Part shown: positions 10,661 through 25,079 of the stretch, piece after piece | How the letters are laid out: each line of letters opens with the position of its first letter | How positions within the stretch are numbered: position 1 is the first letter of the stretch | From: Acanthornis magna | Lineage: Eukaryota; Chordata; Aves; Passeriformes; Acanthizidae | NCBI GenBank assembly: GCA_036785705.1 | Contig: JAWUZG010000084.1 | Span: 8,507,501 to 8,571,500 of the forward strand | Length of the DNA: 64,000 nt | Direction: 5' to 3' | Program-made: the position numbers and the translations under genes | Notes under the pieces: generated by a model | Told to the model about the DNA's origin: nothing | The model's database searches: none | The model's input: the letters and a program-made list of their open reading frames with translations, nothing else

Positions 10661-13600
10661 CCAATATCACTGGCAGATCACAAAAAAAAATTCAACTCTG
10701 TCACTTAGTCTATATACACCGTTTTTAAATTTAAGTGGTAGAAAGTTTTGGCCATGACTTTAGCAAGACCCCACATAATCCCTGGAGCTACCTGAGCTTA
10801 AAATGAGCGTAAGGCTTTATGAAGCCTATATGGTACGAAGGTAGATATTGCCACAGCATATTCATGCTGGCAGTCCTTCAGAATAAAATAGCATTTCTTT
10901 GTTTTTATAGCAGTTGTCACAACCAATGAAACTTAAAAAGGGTTTGAAAAACCTCAATGTGCCACTGCTGGCATATTTAGCCAAAGGTGTTAGTGATCAA
11001 GTGATCCTGTGTGTCAGTAGCAGTTCTGCTGTGGGAAAGGTGACTGAGTAGAAAATTCAGGATGGAACTGGTTTTTGTCCTTTTCTCTGGCAACCTGCCT
11101 AGCACAGGAAAATATTCTGGCAAGACAGGTAAATATCAATAAGAAATGTGGGCAAATTTTCATGTCAATATTTGGTAGTTGTGGGACAAAGCTTTTTGGA
11201 AATCCTGATAAAAACATCTCTGACTAAAAAAATCATACAAATGGATGTTTATGTTAAAACTATGTAGATGTCTCTTCTATAGTTAGTGAAATTTCTGTTA
11301 AATTGGGAACAATGTGCAGCTAACCTACTCTGCAGTGTGTGGACCTACCTCTGAACTTAAAACACCAAGCTGTATTTTATGGGTTTGTGACCTCTGTGAC
11401 TTCCACTGGGGAGTGAACAGAAACATCAAAATCCACTGCAATGCTCCTAAATGGAAAGATGCCCTTAGGAATCCCTCCTGTACAATTATGTGGTTAACAT
11501 TTTGAAATGTAGGTGAATGGCTGCCACTCCGTCAGTACTCTTAGATTAATATTGTATAAAATGTTAGCCACATTGTCAGTCTCCAGAACAGTGCATTTTG
11601 GACATCTGCTGTTCCAGAATAATATGGCATCTTTGTGACCACAAAATAGCCTGTGGAGGTCTTCACCCAGCTTGCCTGATATTGAATGCTGTATCATTTA
11701 TCAGATAAGATACTTATAAACAAGAAATAGAAAGGTTCTGAAAATCCATTACAAGCTTAAAAGACAAAGGTCATAGATTTAGAAAAGGCAAATGTGACTA
11801 ATAAAACTGGGTTTGCCTACATTTGCACAGCAAAACTGAAGTGCGTTAAGTTTTTCACATTGTCTTGCATGCATTTTTAAAAGAACTTTATAGAGCATTC
11901 TATTAATTCCCTGTGAATAAACAGACTGCATGATGTATGTCTACATTCCCAGAGCTTCTTGTTGGACATTCACTGCTTGTCAGCAGGCAGCAAGGGGCTA
12001 AATAAAATTAATGAAAGAAAATGCTTTTTGAATGGGGGAAAGGAAGGGTTAGAGGCAAGATTAGGGTGAGTAGAGTCTTCTTAACAACATATTTTCATTT
12101 ATTTCACTGTAATATCATTTTTTTCTAACTGCATAAACTTCAAAGATAATACAAAATTGGAATTACGAATATCGCTGCTTTGTAGTGAATGTATTGCAAG
12201 ATTCTTAAATAATTAAATTATTCTAGTTCTTAAAATGGAGTGTAATTAGTCATTAATGAGCAAAATCTGTTGCTGTGCAGAGTTGATATACTCCATGCAG
12301 ACCATCCTTAAGTTTTACAGAATTTGGTTTCATTTCTAAATGTATATGTGTGGTAAAAATCAACTGTTGTATATCTCATAAGATAATCACTAAATTAGCT
12401 AGCAAGTTACATAAGATATCAAATATTTAATTTTTGTATAATAAATTATAGATTTGTCAATGACTCAGTTTTCTGCTTCTGTTTAATGAGCAGCTTGGTT
12501 TAGAAGCATGGTGAGGAAAGGTTTGATATTAACCAGGATTAATAAATTTAAAAATCATAGGCCTGGCACATGAAGATGACAGCTTTTCACTCATAAACTC
12601 ACAGTTCAAATTCATGCTACCCAGGTTCTGCGTGAACAGTGTGGACATGTAGCAGCCATAAGATATAAAAATACATTATACTGCATAGGGGGATAGTACT
12701 GATAATCAGAAGCTGTTCTCTCAATTAGCACTAGCAACCAAAACCTTACCTTTAAAACTATATAAGCAAAAAGGTTAAGAAAGGAATGGAACATGATGCC
12801 CTGAGAGAGGAGGTCAAGGCTGCTGCACATTCAAGGCACTGCTAGAAATTTACATTTCTGCTCTTGGATTAAATTCGCTAGTACTAAACTAAGCAGGTGT
12901 CTCATTAGAATCTGTGAACTCCCACCCTTAAAAACATTTAGGGTTATGTACCTTTGCAGGATTAAGCCAACCAATAATGGAAGCTTTTTTCTGTTGTTAA
13001 AAACAAGGTTTAATAAGCAGCAGCAAAATAGGAATAGGATCATAGACTATTTCTTTAGGAAAACACGTTTTCCTAATGTTGGCACTTCTGCAAAATACAG
13101 TTAATCTTAGCTAAATAAATACCATGTGCTTAAAACTGTTGTTAACCTGAATAAATTGTAGGAGTTTGCTCCACAAGCCAGTCATTAAGGGCTCTATGGT
13201 GTACAGCGCAGACTTCAGTGAGCTAATTAAGGCTATTTCAAAGATGAAGAGCTTTTCAGACTGGCATCATATGTTTTGTTATTTTTCATCTCATTTTCTT
13301 TCTTGTCAGTGGGTCAAATCCTTTTCCTGGTGAAGTGCTGAACCTTTGCTTTAGTCAGTCATACAAACTAGTTACAGAAGTGAAATGCTGATCTTAAGAA
13401 TACACCATTTAATCGCTGCAAGAACTCTCTGACCCTTCCGTGAAATAAACAGTATGTACTATGAAAATACAAATACTTCACACTCAGATGACTCTGTTTG
13501 ATATAATCATATGCTCTCTTTGTAATTCCTTAGGTCGTGACTCAATCTCAGTAACACTAAGCAGAGAGTGATGCTAATGTTGTTGAAATACTCTTCTTGC

Positions 13601-13807
13601 TTTATATAGAAATTGGCATAACTTTAAGGGCTAATGCACAGCAAATGTTCCCCGTCAGAGGTAAAGGAGGAAAAAAAAAAAAGGTGTGATCTGTTTTCCT
13701 TTGTTCATCTTTCCTGAAATACAGGAAATACAACACAAGACTTTTAATTTGTTTGGTTCATCAGGGTTAGCTGGAATTTTTTGTTTTGAACTGTGAGATT
13801 GGTCACA

Positions 13808-13955
13808 CACTTGCACAGGTTGCCCAGAGAGGTTGTGGAGTCTCTGTCCTTGGAGATGTTCAAAACAGAATGGGACATAGACCTGCTGTGGTTGACCCTG
13901 GTCTGAGCAGGGTGGGTATGGAGGTGCCTTCCCACCTCAGCTGTTCTCTGATTCC
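13808..13955 (+). mobile_element. CR1 LINE 3'-end fragment
   Basis: Sense-strand CR1 3' region: AGGTTGCCCAGAGAGGTTGT, GGAGTCTCTGTCCTTGGAGA, TGTTCAAAACAGAATGGGAC, TTGACCCTGGTCTGAGCAGG, GGTGCCTTCCCACCTCAGCT and a terminal CTGATTC. It is 5'-truncated to about 150 bases and moderately diverged. The terminal ATTCTATG repeat has decayed. It holds an internal 60-codon frame without coding meaning. Confidence 0.93.
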
Positions 13956-16900
13956 CCAGTCAGAATGAACATCTGTGAAATCAGTGAAGATAGAAATGAT
14001 CAGGGAGAATTTTATTTTGTTAAAACACTTGTCTGTCTAAGGGATTGAACATTTTAAAACATAAGTTCAGCTTTAGCAGTGAAGAATAGAGAATAACACT
14101 CAACATTTCATCATTCCAAAATATCCCTGGTGGGATATGCTGACCAGGCATGCTGTGACTGGTTCATGCACTTCAACATAAATAGAAAAATGAGGAAAAA
14201 TTCACAAAGATGATGAAAAAGAGCATGGAAGTTTCTAAAACAAAAGCAAAAATAACATTTCCAAAATAAGTTTTAGAACAGATAAGAAAGAGATTATTTG
14301 AAGTGTAAAAAATGTGTACAGAATCATATGACTGGTTTGGGAAAATTCAAGAATTTGCATAAATAGGAGCTAAGCAATGGCACGAAAAGCTAGAAATACA
14401 GGTTAATGAAAGGATTGTTTCCATCAATAAATTATTCATTTTGGAAAAGAGGGACTCAGGATGCCAAGATAGCTTTTGTGCTCTATTTTTCTGTAGTATA
14501 TTCAAACTGCTAAAACCCCCTACATCTAGAATATATGAAAGTCAAAGTGAGGTCTGATTTGTAAGTGCAGAATAGTCCTCAGTGTGTGCTTTATGCTTCC
14601 TAACTTTCATAATCTTCCTAATGCAGGAACTGTTCTGCAGTAAGAGAGGGTAGTAAGGTCTCCCTGCATTAGAAGAGCATTTTTCTTTCATTGGAATGTG
14701 CTACCAAGTCCATCTTTGTCCTAAGAATTTGGGATTTCATGTGAGGGATCAAGTGTATGGTGGCCATATATATATTTTCTGGATAAATTTGTTCTTTGTT
14801 CCCTGGAGGTGATACAGCTGTGCTGCTAGTTTTTTCTTTACTGTATTGTTGCTTCAAATACAGCCAAAATCATGTAGAATAACAAATTCCTTTCAATATG
14901 CTATTGAACATAATTATTGTTAATTAATCAATTCAGTTTTAAAGCTTTTCCAAAGGCTCCAATGAAAGTCACTGTAAAAGTGCAAAGCATTCTCATTCAA
15001 GTATTTAGTAATCCTTGTAACTTCAGTAAAATATCTTCAAACTCTTAGAAACTGGCAAATTAGCTATTTTTTGGGCAGTGTTTGCAAAACACACACACTG
15101 TAAAATGACTTGTTTTTAAATTTATGTTAAACTGGTAGTAAAAATACATATGGTTACTTTCACTGCTGAAGATGTGCTGCTGTGTGTTGATCATCCTTTA
15201 GTGCATTTTGAATGATAGTTAGTCTGTGGGGACCAGTGAAGACCTCCAATTAATTATTACTGGAGAACATGAAATCATAAACAAAATTCCTTGTAATAAA
15301 TTTTTAAAATGAGATTGCATGTTTTATTTACGGTACTGGTCCATTTTGGGGCTTTAAATCTATGAACGAAAACAAACATACTTTTTATCAAACTGAAATA
15401 AAAAATATCAATAGTATTTCTTTCTTATCAAAGTAGGACACAATATATGAACTGGACTTCTAAATAACTGCAGGGAGAGAAGCAAGGGAAGAAGAAGAAG
15501 AAAAGATTTACTTTTCTCTAATTCATAGAGAAAGATTGAGAATATATATAAACCATATGGAAAAACAGCAAATGCTTCCAAGCATTGTGAAGTTTATTAA
15601 TCTTTCAGGTATGATGGAATTATTTTATAGGAAGTATTTGTTAAAGACATAGCTAATAGCTAAGAACTCTCATAAATATCACATATTTACAGCAGAAACT
15701 GGGTTTGGTTTAGACAGAGGACCAGCAATGATGAGAATGTGCAATATTTTCAAATATGTTTGGTGACAAAATCCTGCCACAAGCAGTTAAAGGTACTTCT
15801 TGTCCTGTTGGGGTCCCAGCTGAATTTTTAAAACACAAAAGGAATTAAGTAATAAAATATGATACGATAATCACCCAAATCTTTCACTAAAGTCTTGTAC
15901 CTCCCTTTTTTTATTCTCACTTTTATTTGCCCTTTAAATTCAGCCCATCTGTCTGGAAAATGAAAATACAGAATAGATATACTGTGGTTTAATGGACAAA
16001 TGTCAAAAAATGGGATTAAGGGCTTCTTTAATTGAAATGTGTGGAAATTCTATAGTCCTCCTGCCTTCCTATTACAAACAGAATGCCTTCTTCCCTATGT
16101 TCCACCAAGAGAATTTACTTCTCCCCTCACCCAAACTGCTCACTTTCTTCATGACTCTGGCTCCAAATAACTGACCTACACTTTCACAGGACATGAATGT
16201 CTCAACACAGTTTCTGGCTCTGGGACCTGTGAGATGACACCATGATATCAAAATGTGTTTTAACCAAAACCTTTATCAGAGTGGTAGGTGCCTACTGGAG
16301 CCTGCAGATATTTTGAAGAGCTTAATCCGAATGAATCCACAGGTCTTGCAAAGGGGAAACTGCTGGTCCAAGTAGACCCAGTAACTGTTAATCAAAGGGT
16401 TATTTGGGCTCTTTTTCTAATGGCATGAGTTTCTGCACTAGCCAGGTAGACTGCTATGTCCATGACCTATATTACTGCCTCTCTCTTTATTCATCTGGAA
16501 TTATAAAATTGTAGCATAGTGCCGGGGCAATGCACTCGGTGTCTCAACTGAGTTTTCTTAAATTCTTAATTCCTTTAATCTCCTTGTGATACAATTCTGT
16601 CTAATGTATGCAATCCCTTTCTCCCTCATTAGAAAAGACATCATCAAGTCATTTCCCAATTTCCCATAATCTTCTCCTAGGCGCTGCCTTGCTCTCATGC
16701 ATGAAGCTGTCACTGCCATGCATCCCAAGATTCTCTCCAAAGGAAATTCCATTTTAGATCAGTGCTGGTATTCCATGAGTAATATAGAATGATGGAAAGG
16801 CCCCCATATAGGAGGAAGTGATAATGAGCTCAATGCTGAACATCATAATTAGGATCACTTTATATAATTTTAGTTTTCTAAAGGTTACTTGTCTCACATA

Positions 16901-17129
16901 AACTATTCTTCTGGGATCCTTTTGTGGGCAAGGGAGGTGAAATAGCTACATACAGGCAGGAAAAAATTCCAAATGTATTAGACAACTGCTTTAGGGGTAA
17001 ACCATCTTCTGGGTGAATTCTGACACTGAATCAAAAAACTAATATTTTAACCTCTAAAGATATTTAAAGTGTCTGTAGAAGCTGGACAAACTCATATATT
17101 TTATTTGAAAGTGACAGAAAACAGGTTTT
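13956..17129. other. Unique AT-rich noncoding DNA
   Basis: No open frame above about 64 codons and no recognised repeat apart from short purine runs, such as GAAGAAGAAGAAGAAAAG at 15488-15505. No RNA gene seen. Confidence 0.6.
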
Positions 17130-17273
17130 AGGCTCTGTACTCTTGAAGATGTTCAAAACCTGTCTATATGAGTCCTGAGAAATCTGATTTACCTTTGAAC
17201 TTAACTCTCCCTTGAGCACGTGATTAGACTATATGGCCTCCATAGGGCCTTCCTAACCTTGAGAATTTTACAA
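17130..17273 (+). mobile_element. Degraded CR1 LINE 3'-end fragment
   Basis: The order of weak matches fits a sense-strand CR1 tail: CTTGAAGATGTTCAAAACCT, GAGTCCTGAGAAATCTGATT, TTTGAACTTAACTCTCCCTT, GAGCACGTGATTAGACTATA, TGGCCTCCATAGGGCCTTCC and TAACCTTGAGAATTTTACAA. It is clearly more diverged than the other copies, hence probably older, and the 3' repeat is no longer intact. The identification rests on the co-linear order of blocks, not on any single strong match. Confidence 0.75.
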
Positions 17274-19887
17274 TTTAATTAATTCCATCCTGCTTCTTAA
17301 TTTCCATTCTTTGATAATTAAAAAAACTAAGAGTTAAACAATCATATCTGCAGACCCTCTTCTGTGCTATTGTTTTGAAAATTTTGTTATCCTATTCACA
17401 ATAAATAATTGTTTTTGTTCTCATGGTGAATAATTGCTTCTGCTATCCTCTTGTATCATATCAATGTGTGCGCAGAATTTTAAGTAATATGTCAGTGGAA
17501 AACAGCAGAGATAGGACTTATGAGGGTAAACTTTCCTTGCTAAATACTCTACTCACACTCTAAAAGTGTTTCAACCAAGTCCAAAAATTAGAAGCCTAAG
17601 GGAAATAGGTGTTAGGTAATACCATTTTTGTGGGGGAAAAAAATTTGTTAAAAATATACAGTGTTTCTACATCTCTTTTTTCATTCTGTTTTTCCAATAT
17701 ATACCATCTTTTTTCTTCCTCCTTCCATAACATTGAAATAATTCCCATCATATATTACTTGTGCTTTATTCAGTTTGTTGTGTACTTTTTCCCTTTAGGC
17801 CTTAATATTTCTAGTGGCATCCTCTTACAACAACTTCCACACTTCTCTCAGCATTCATGTGGTGAGTGACCTCTTTAGCTTCAGGTTATTGTCATCCTAC
17901 GCCCACTGTTGCACTTCCAGCTTGGAGTTCCTCCCCTTTGTCCAGACTTCTCCCATCCTTAATTTGTATCCTTTCTCACTCTGAAGACTACATGGCAATA
18001 GCTCAGCTGTTCTTCCTTCTTAGTCGAGTTTTCTTCTTTCTTTGTGATCTCTGCTATTCAAAGTCTAAAGAAATTATGTTTCCATTCTCACAAATTTCTA
18101 ACAGGACAAAACTGGATGATATGTCAAGGTTTAAGCGTTTATTATATTTAATTACCAATAAAGCTTTTAAGCTTTAGGTTACCGAGATATTGGTAGCACT
18201 AAAACATCATATGGGGCTTCTCAGGACTGAACCTTTCAGTGAAAGGAGTGGAGATGCTGTCAAGTCCAAACTTCAGCAGCTTTGAAAAATTTCAGTGTAG
18301 GAAATACACTTTCTCACTACAAGTTTCCAATATGTTTCCAAAATTTATATTCAGAATAATTAATACTAAAAAGCTTTCACAAATATTTTTATATGAACGT
18401 TTCCATTTATGGCTTTGGATGTTGGGAAAAATAATAAGATGAAAAAAATATTCCTTTGTGGTAAACATTTGTTTTATAAAAGTAAACAAATAAAATATTC
18501 CTGAAGTACTTAGCCATCAGTATTTGAAGGCCTGTGGCAGCATCTGAAAGACAAAAAAGGAAATAATTGATTAGTGGATTTTGTTTGATCTGCTCAGGGA
18601 TCAAAGGGACAAATACTGTCTAGAGGGATGAAAGGATGGAGAACTGCTCTCCATACAGCCTCAGTTATCTGGTTATTCAGATGTTCTTGCTACATGTTAG
18701 TGATGCCTATACCTGACCTTCCGTTGTGCTTGAGAGGAAAAAAAAAACCAAACCCCAAAAGTAGGTATACTGTACTACTGCGCTGAAATTCTGAAAGGTT
18801 TCTCAATAATCAGACATGAAAAATGTAATTTAAAGTCTGTAAGATGGAACACTGAATGTATTTGTCAGTTTTCAAGCAGTACTGACTTTAATTATCTGTA
18901 ATATAATTGTGGCTTTTTTAAAATTTTTTTTTGGGGGGGTTTTTTTTAATAGTTTCCCCCTTCCCACATATGGAATGTCTAGAACTTGGGTTTGGGATAT
19001 CCTAATGCACCATAGCAAGCTATACACCCGTTTCATGTCATTCCTACTGACTGTTGACTACTGGACACTGCTTGCTAGCGTGGGAGACCTCTGGTAACTC
19101 TATCAATATCTTGTCCAAAGGCTGAACACAAAGTATTGGAAAGCCGTCAGAGAACTATACGTCATGTACAGATCCTATTGTATCTCGAGCATCTTTATAA
19201 ATGCATTCACAATCAGTTTAATGGGGATTCCTAAAACCATGTAATCCTCACCCTTCAAGGTACCTTCCCATCTTTGTGTTCATTTATGAGTCGTTGGAAA
19301 CACACTATAATTATGTAATTTTAGTTTATGAATTCTCCATACCGAATGAGGTCATGGGAGAGACAGGGGCTTGATGATGCTCTGATGACATCATGATGCT
19401 GTCTTCTACATCAGATTTTTTTTGCAGTTATCTCCATTTCTGAAACAGAGGTATCCTCTTTCCTCTCTGATCAAGGATTTGAGACTTAGTGAAAATACTG
19501 GCTTATTCTTTCTTATACAAATCTTTTCCTTGCTGGTTGAGCCATAAGTCAGAAAAACTACTCATGACACGTGTTCTGCCTAGGATCTGCTTATTCTGCA
19601 CAGAACTGCCTGAACAGCTGTTGGATGCAGTTGCCAGATCGCCTCATAAAACTCCCTGGTAGCTGGAAATCGAGAGAAGTCCTAAATGACCCTGGATTAG
19701 AACAGCTTTTGCAGATCTCAAAAAAAACCCCTTTCCCTATTTCTTCTGCTCGTATATAGAGTAATACGTAAAGGTCTGGTCAAAAAGGCTTCCTAGCTTC
19801 TCTTACTGCATGCAGATTTTTCCAGATATCCTCATTTTAAGAATTCTTTGATACTCCAAAGCCTTGGTATGGAGTTTGGTATGAAGC
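17274..19887. other. Unique noncoding DNA
   Basis: Pyrimidine-rich between about 17.66 and 18.1 kb on the plus strand, which explains open frames of 86 and 103 codons with Phe/Ser/Leu-rich translations. No domain recognised. A T/G-rich run lies at about 18916-18950. No transposon seen. Confidence 0.55.
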
Positions 19888-20119
19888 TGCATCAGGGGAA
19901 GTTTACACTGAACATTAGGAAAAGGTTCTTCACTAAAATGATGGTCAGTCACTGGAGCAGGGTCCCCACAGGAGGGGTCATGACCCCAAGCCACTCAGAG
20001 TTCAAGGAGTGTATGCACTTGGTCATGTGATTTAATTTTAGGTAGCCCTGTGAGGAGCAGGGAGTTGGACTTTATGCTCCTCATAGATCCCTTTCAACTC
20101 GATATTCTATGATTCTATA
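19888..20119 (+). mobile_element. CR1 LINE 3'-end fragment with intact terminal repeat
   Basis: Sense-strand CR1 tail: ATCAGGGGAAGTTTACACTG, AACATTAGGAAAAGGTTCTT, GGTCAGTCACTGGAGCAGGG, GGTCATGACCCCAAGCCACT, GAGTTCAAGGAGTGTATGCA, GAGCAGGGAGTTGGACTTTA and CCCTTTCAACTCGATATTCT. It ends in ATTCTATGATTCTATA, two copies of the CR1 terminal octamer. It is 5'-truncated, as expected for target-primed insertion. Its retained octamers and good match make it one of the better-preserved copies here. Confidence 0.95.
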
Positions 20120-23100
20120 GTGAAAAATTCAAAGCCTTTTATTCAACTTTTGAGAGGTTGAGAGGAGGCAAACCCAGAAAACATCAAAATAAAATAGGCT
20201 TTAGATTTGGCCTGTGAAGAACTGAGTTGATAGAGAAAAGGGCTGTAAGTTTTGAAGCACAGTGGTTAAAATGAGATGTGAAAATAACAAACTGTACAAT
20301 TCTAGAGAAATTCTTATATGAAGGATTTGAAAAAACATATATAGATACAATATGATTTATTAGGTTCAGGAAGCTGATACCTAGTTTTTCAAACCAAAAT
20401 GTTTTTAACCTAATATTCAGGTAAAATTCAAATATTAATAATGAGAGAAAATATTCTTATTGTAGTCAGGAGTAGTCTGTTACATTTGGGTGTAGGCTGT
20501 GTTTTGAATGTTATTTTTATGTTTTATTGTAGTATTGGTTTTTATTATGCAAACCCATGAAATGTACAAAGCAATAAGCCACAGTTTTTACCATTCTCCA
20601 ATCATCGACAGAAAACAGAACAAGTCATCTTAAGAGGAATTTTATTACTCTTAACTGAGCTCTAAATTATTTGTCATTAGTCAGAAAAAAAATGTGGCTG
20701 CTGTGCACTCTCGACCCTTCAGCGGTAGCTTACTGCCTTAAGTTGTTTATCCACAGGAAATATTTACACAAGGGGAAGGCGTGGAATAGAGGCTGAACAG
20801 AAACTATGTGATGGGATAAGGATAAATCTCATTCTTTCTTGGAAGAATTTGTGAAGTAAGGAAAAGTTCAGATTTATTTCATCCTCTTGACCAACCTAAG
20901 ACTCTCCTTTTTCACTTTCCTCTCTAGTCTTTTTAAGCATGCAAACAACACATATCACATTGGGTATTCTTGGCAAGGTCTTCATCCCCTGCTGACAAGG
21001 TAGGATAAGCCTGATGCTAAGCCTCAGCTGACACACAGGAGAAGATTCTGTTTTATTTAGGATACACATACTTTCTGCTGCAGCTTGTTAAGCTCCACCT
21101 GTAAACTTTTCGTGGTTTGGGTTTTTAAACAAACATGACAATGAACTTCATATCTCTGATCCCTGTAGAAGTCTCAGTAGGATACACAGGAATTTGGCAT
21201 TAATTAGAGCTTTTAATAGAAATGTCAGAAGGGGATGCAGCTCCCCTAAAGTGTAAGACAAAATTCACAGTTTTTTAAACTGCCATATTTCTCAACAGCA
21301 GGCTCTTTTTGTGTTGAAAGACCACATAAATCAAGCCATATCACCAGGAAAAGAAAGGAACTCCAATGTTCCTCTCAGATAGACTCAACTTAAAACAACT
21401 TTTTTCTTCACTACTTTTTTTCCTGGGTTTAAGTTGAAGCTGTGACTTTCAGAAAGTAGCAAAAGGGATAATTACTACATATTAAACAAAGAGTTCCAAA
21501 TTACCTGCTTGCATTTTTAATAGTAACTCCTTCCAAATGCTACACCAGTAATGATCATTGTAAAATATGTATTAAAGCCAAATAATCTAGTACAGATTCA
21601 AAAATCAAATAAGCCTTTCTTACACAGTCGTTTCATGTTAAGTGTGGGGGGTTTTAAGAACAGAGGTCTTAAAAAAAAAGACACTTTGTATCTTATTTAC
21701 ATAATTTCTTTCTGAGGCCAACTGAAACAGTACCCTTTTCCCATTGCAATAGTATATGACACTTTGAGAATTTCCATTTCTATAAAGGACCTACTTGTGA
21801 TGAAAGGAGATAGTGCCCAGTGTGAGAGTGGAGGACACACTAATCCTTTATGGCTACACTGGTTTCTTTTCCAAGGGCTGCCATTGGTGCAGTTTCCACT
21901 ACAGGTTGCAGAGGATGGTCACGTAACACAGATAAAAATCCAGAGTTGAGATTAATCTAATTTTAGGATGTTACAACATAGATATTTGCACCTGAACCAC
22001 ATGTGCTGATGCACTCTTAGTCTGTGGAGAAAAACTAGTCCTTTCAGGGAGTGATTAATTTAAGCCAAAGGAACACTGAAAATAGGTGTGGTGATCCATA
22101 CCCTTGTATGGCCAATACCTCTCTGTTGGTGTAGGCATAATTCAGACAGTTTAGTGAAGGAATTGACATCTGCAATGGAGACATCTAAACTGAGATAAGA
22201 TGAATTCCAGTTCAGCTGAGGACCTCACTGTTTTGCCTAGAGCTACTCCAACCTAACTTCCATTATTTTTCTCAAATAAGAGCTCTGGTTTCTAGGGCAA
22301 TGTCTCAAAGTAATTTGGGGAAAAAAGTATATAACAGGTAAGAGCTATGATTGCTATAAGACTGAAATACATGAAAGAAAGCTCCTCTGATATGACCAGG
22401 TATCTCTCTGATATCTCTATGATATGAACTTTGGAGGAGTAATAGTAGAAATCCTAGAAATAGGAGAAATAGTAGTAAATAGAAGATAGATGCAAGAAAT
22501 GATAATTTACTTTATGACAATTTCATTGAAATAATTGACAGTAGTGATTATTGCAACAATAACCCAAATTGTCTGTGTTGATTGTAGTGTATGTTACCTA
22601 CAGACAGAGGTGGTTAAGGTCCTGGTAATGGTACAACCAATGGTGGAGATGCAAAATAGTTTCATTTGCTCCTATTAGGCATGCAGTGTTTGTGGCCAAG
22701 TAGAAATACCTGTCAATCACAGCATTCTGAGTTAAAGTACAGTAAGCAGAAGGGCCATCTGGAATCTGTTTCACCTATTGAATATGAGTAAGAGTGTCTG
22801 AATAGCTGGAACACTGCAAAATGACCTGTTAATAAACTTCAGTGACAGTTTTGGGTTCTCAGTAACTCCCATGAACTAGTGACACCACAGTTCTGGCACT
22901 GCGATAGTACTGCACTGCAGGGACACTGTGATGAGTTGGGAATCAGTACCAGCTTCACTGATCTGGAGCTATAAAATATAAACATTTCTGCCTCAAGAAT
23001 TAAGGCATTAAATTTCTTGTTTGTTTGTGCATGTGTGTGTGGAGCACATGAAACACCAAACCACTGAAAAGGGAAAGACAGAAATGCAATGGGAATGATC

Positions 23101-25060
23101 TTATCAGTCAGTATCTTTAATGAACCTCCATTTCCAAAATACAGCCTTTGAAAGAACTTCAGCTTCACCCCAAATTTCAAATCTGACTGACGTCTTTCCC
23201 CTGACTTGGGCACAGAATTCCTTATTGCAGGTACTTGGGAATAGGAAGTGTGGTGAAAATAGAATCAAAAGGTACAAAAAATAGGTTGGTTAAAGATGAA
23301 ATGGTGCATTTAAATATTTTGAAAATGAAGCACACTTGACCATGTAATGCATTAGGAAGTCAAACTGATTTGTAAACACTTTTAATCTCGTATAATGTCT
23401 AACTTTTAACTTCATATAACTGGTAATAAATATTTTTTAGCTCTTTCATACTTCTTAATATATTCTACTGCTCAGGTTGCCTAAAACTGAGGTTAATTTC
23501 CTTGAAAGCTGCTTCTTTTAAACCCATTCAGCTTCAATAACTACCTCTTTAATAAAAGCTGTTTCTGATTCTTTACAAATTACAAGACTGAATAAGGTTA
23601 TTCTTGCATACAATTTTTGTCACATTCAAAAATCAAAGAAAGCATAAAAAATGCTCTTTCTTATTTTTGAAAAGATATCTTAAAATGGACATGATAGAAT
23701 TGTGCAGATAAGGACATTTATAGCAAAATTAGCACAACAACTTGATTTTCAGATGCAATATTATTCTGAGAGTCTAAGGAAACTTCGAAGTGGGTAACAA
23801 TTATATTTACACCCATTTTCATTTGGTACCTTTCTGTAGTTTTATGTTAGCATCATATCCTAAGATTTTTTTCTTACCTGTCTGCAAGTCTTCCTGCTCT
23901 TTTTCCTCTCACTGTGTGATGTCATCTGGCAGGGAACATAGAGAAATACTCATGTGTTTGTGTAATTAAGCAAATCATGCTCATATTCAGCATTTGTTTA
24001 TAGACAGACATTAAAAAGGGAAAACTTGGAAATACATTATGCTGCATAAAACATCTGAATAACTTCTATCACATTGTAAAACCCAGGGAACTTTCATTGC
24101 CCAAGAAAAATGGGAGATGTTTCTCAAGAACATGTAGCAAATTAGCAAAAAACTGCTTTTTTTTGTAATTGTAGATAGATTTTCATTTATGCAGCCATAC
24201 AGTCCAATTTTCAGCCCAAGCTTCCAGCTTTTACATCTGTAATCCTATCTTATTTTCTTCTGGCAATTTATTAGTAGTGTGAGATTGTGGACACAATTCT
24301 CTGCGGGTGAAAAATTCCACCTACTAAAGAGCAGGTTTGAGAATCAAGGTTCCATATGCATTGATTACTGCAGAGCACAATGGGGTATAATAGGTGAGAA
24401 GGAACTGTGGTTATAAAGATCAAGTCTATTGTAGGTACAAAAGCCTATTTTATGTACATTAAAGAGCCTTGATTATTTAAAGGCATTTGTGCTGTTGGTT
24501 ATTTTACACAGGTTATTTACACTGTTGATTAAACTGCTTGCAAAGCAGTCAGATTTCCATGCACAAGTAGTCTAACAGAAATATTATGCAGCCAGCAATT
24601 TGCCAGTTGTCTGTTGACAAAGACAGAGAGTAAGCCACTTACTACTGTTTTTATACAATGAATCATTTTTGTAAAAATGGAGCAGTCTAATGAAAATTCA
24701 AATGTATTGCTTTTCCCAATTCAAACAGAAATCCAAGCACTTCATATACTCTGCAAATAAGCCTCATTTGCCACTGTGTATCAACTAACAAGCAATTTCA
24801 GTTCTACATGCAGATTTTAAATAAAATTCTCTAAATTTAAACAGGTAGTTCCATTTTACTTCCATAAACAGATGCTTTCAAAATATTTAGACATCTGTAT
24901 ATAATACTGTTTAAACTGTTTGTTCTAAAACATAAATAGCTATCTCAGTGTTTGAGTTACCACCTGATGTCTTTCTCATTTAAGGGGAAAACATAAAAAA
25001 TAATTGGGATAACTAGAGTCAGGAACAATGCTTACACAGCATGTCAGCATCTTTTATTGT
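20120..25060. other. Unique AT-rich noncoding DNA
   Basis: Roughly 5 kb with no supportable gene. The longest frame, about 124 codons on the minus strand at 22.84-23.21 kb, has no recognised features. A low-complexity patch of GATAT/TCTCT microrepeats lies at 22387-22427. No transposon recognised. Confidence 0.6.
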
Positions 25061-25079
25061 GCCTTAATTGTAAGAACAC

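Larger units (their letters stand above)
10030..13807. other. Unique noncoding DNA
   Basis: No gene or transposon recognised. Open frames reach only about 72 codons and lack features. Two short tandem duplications near 10.5 kb are listed separately. A small AT palindrome, AATAATTAAATTATT, lies at 12208-12222. An A run lies near 13670-13682. Confidence 0.6.
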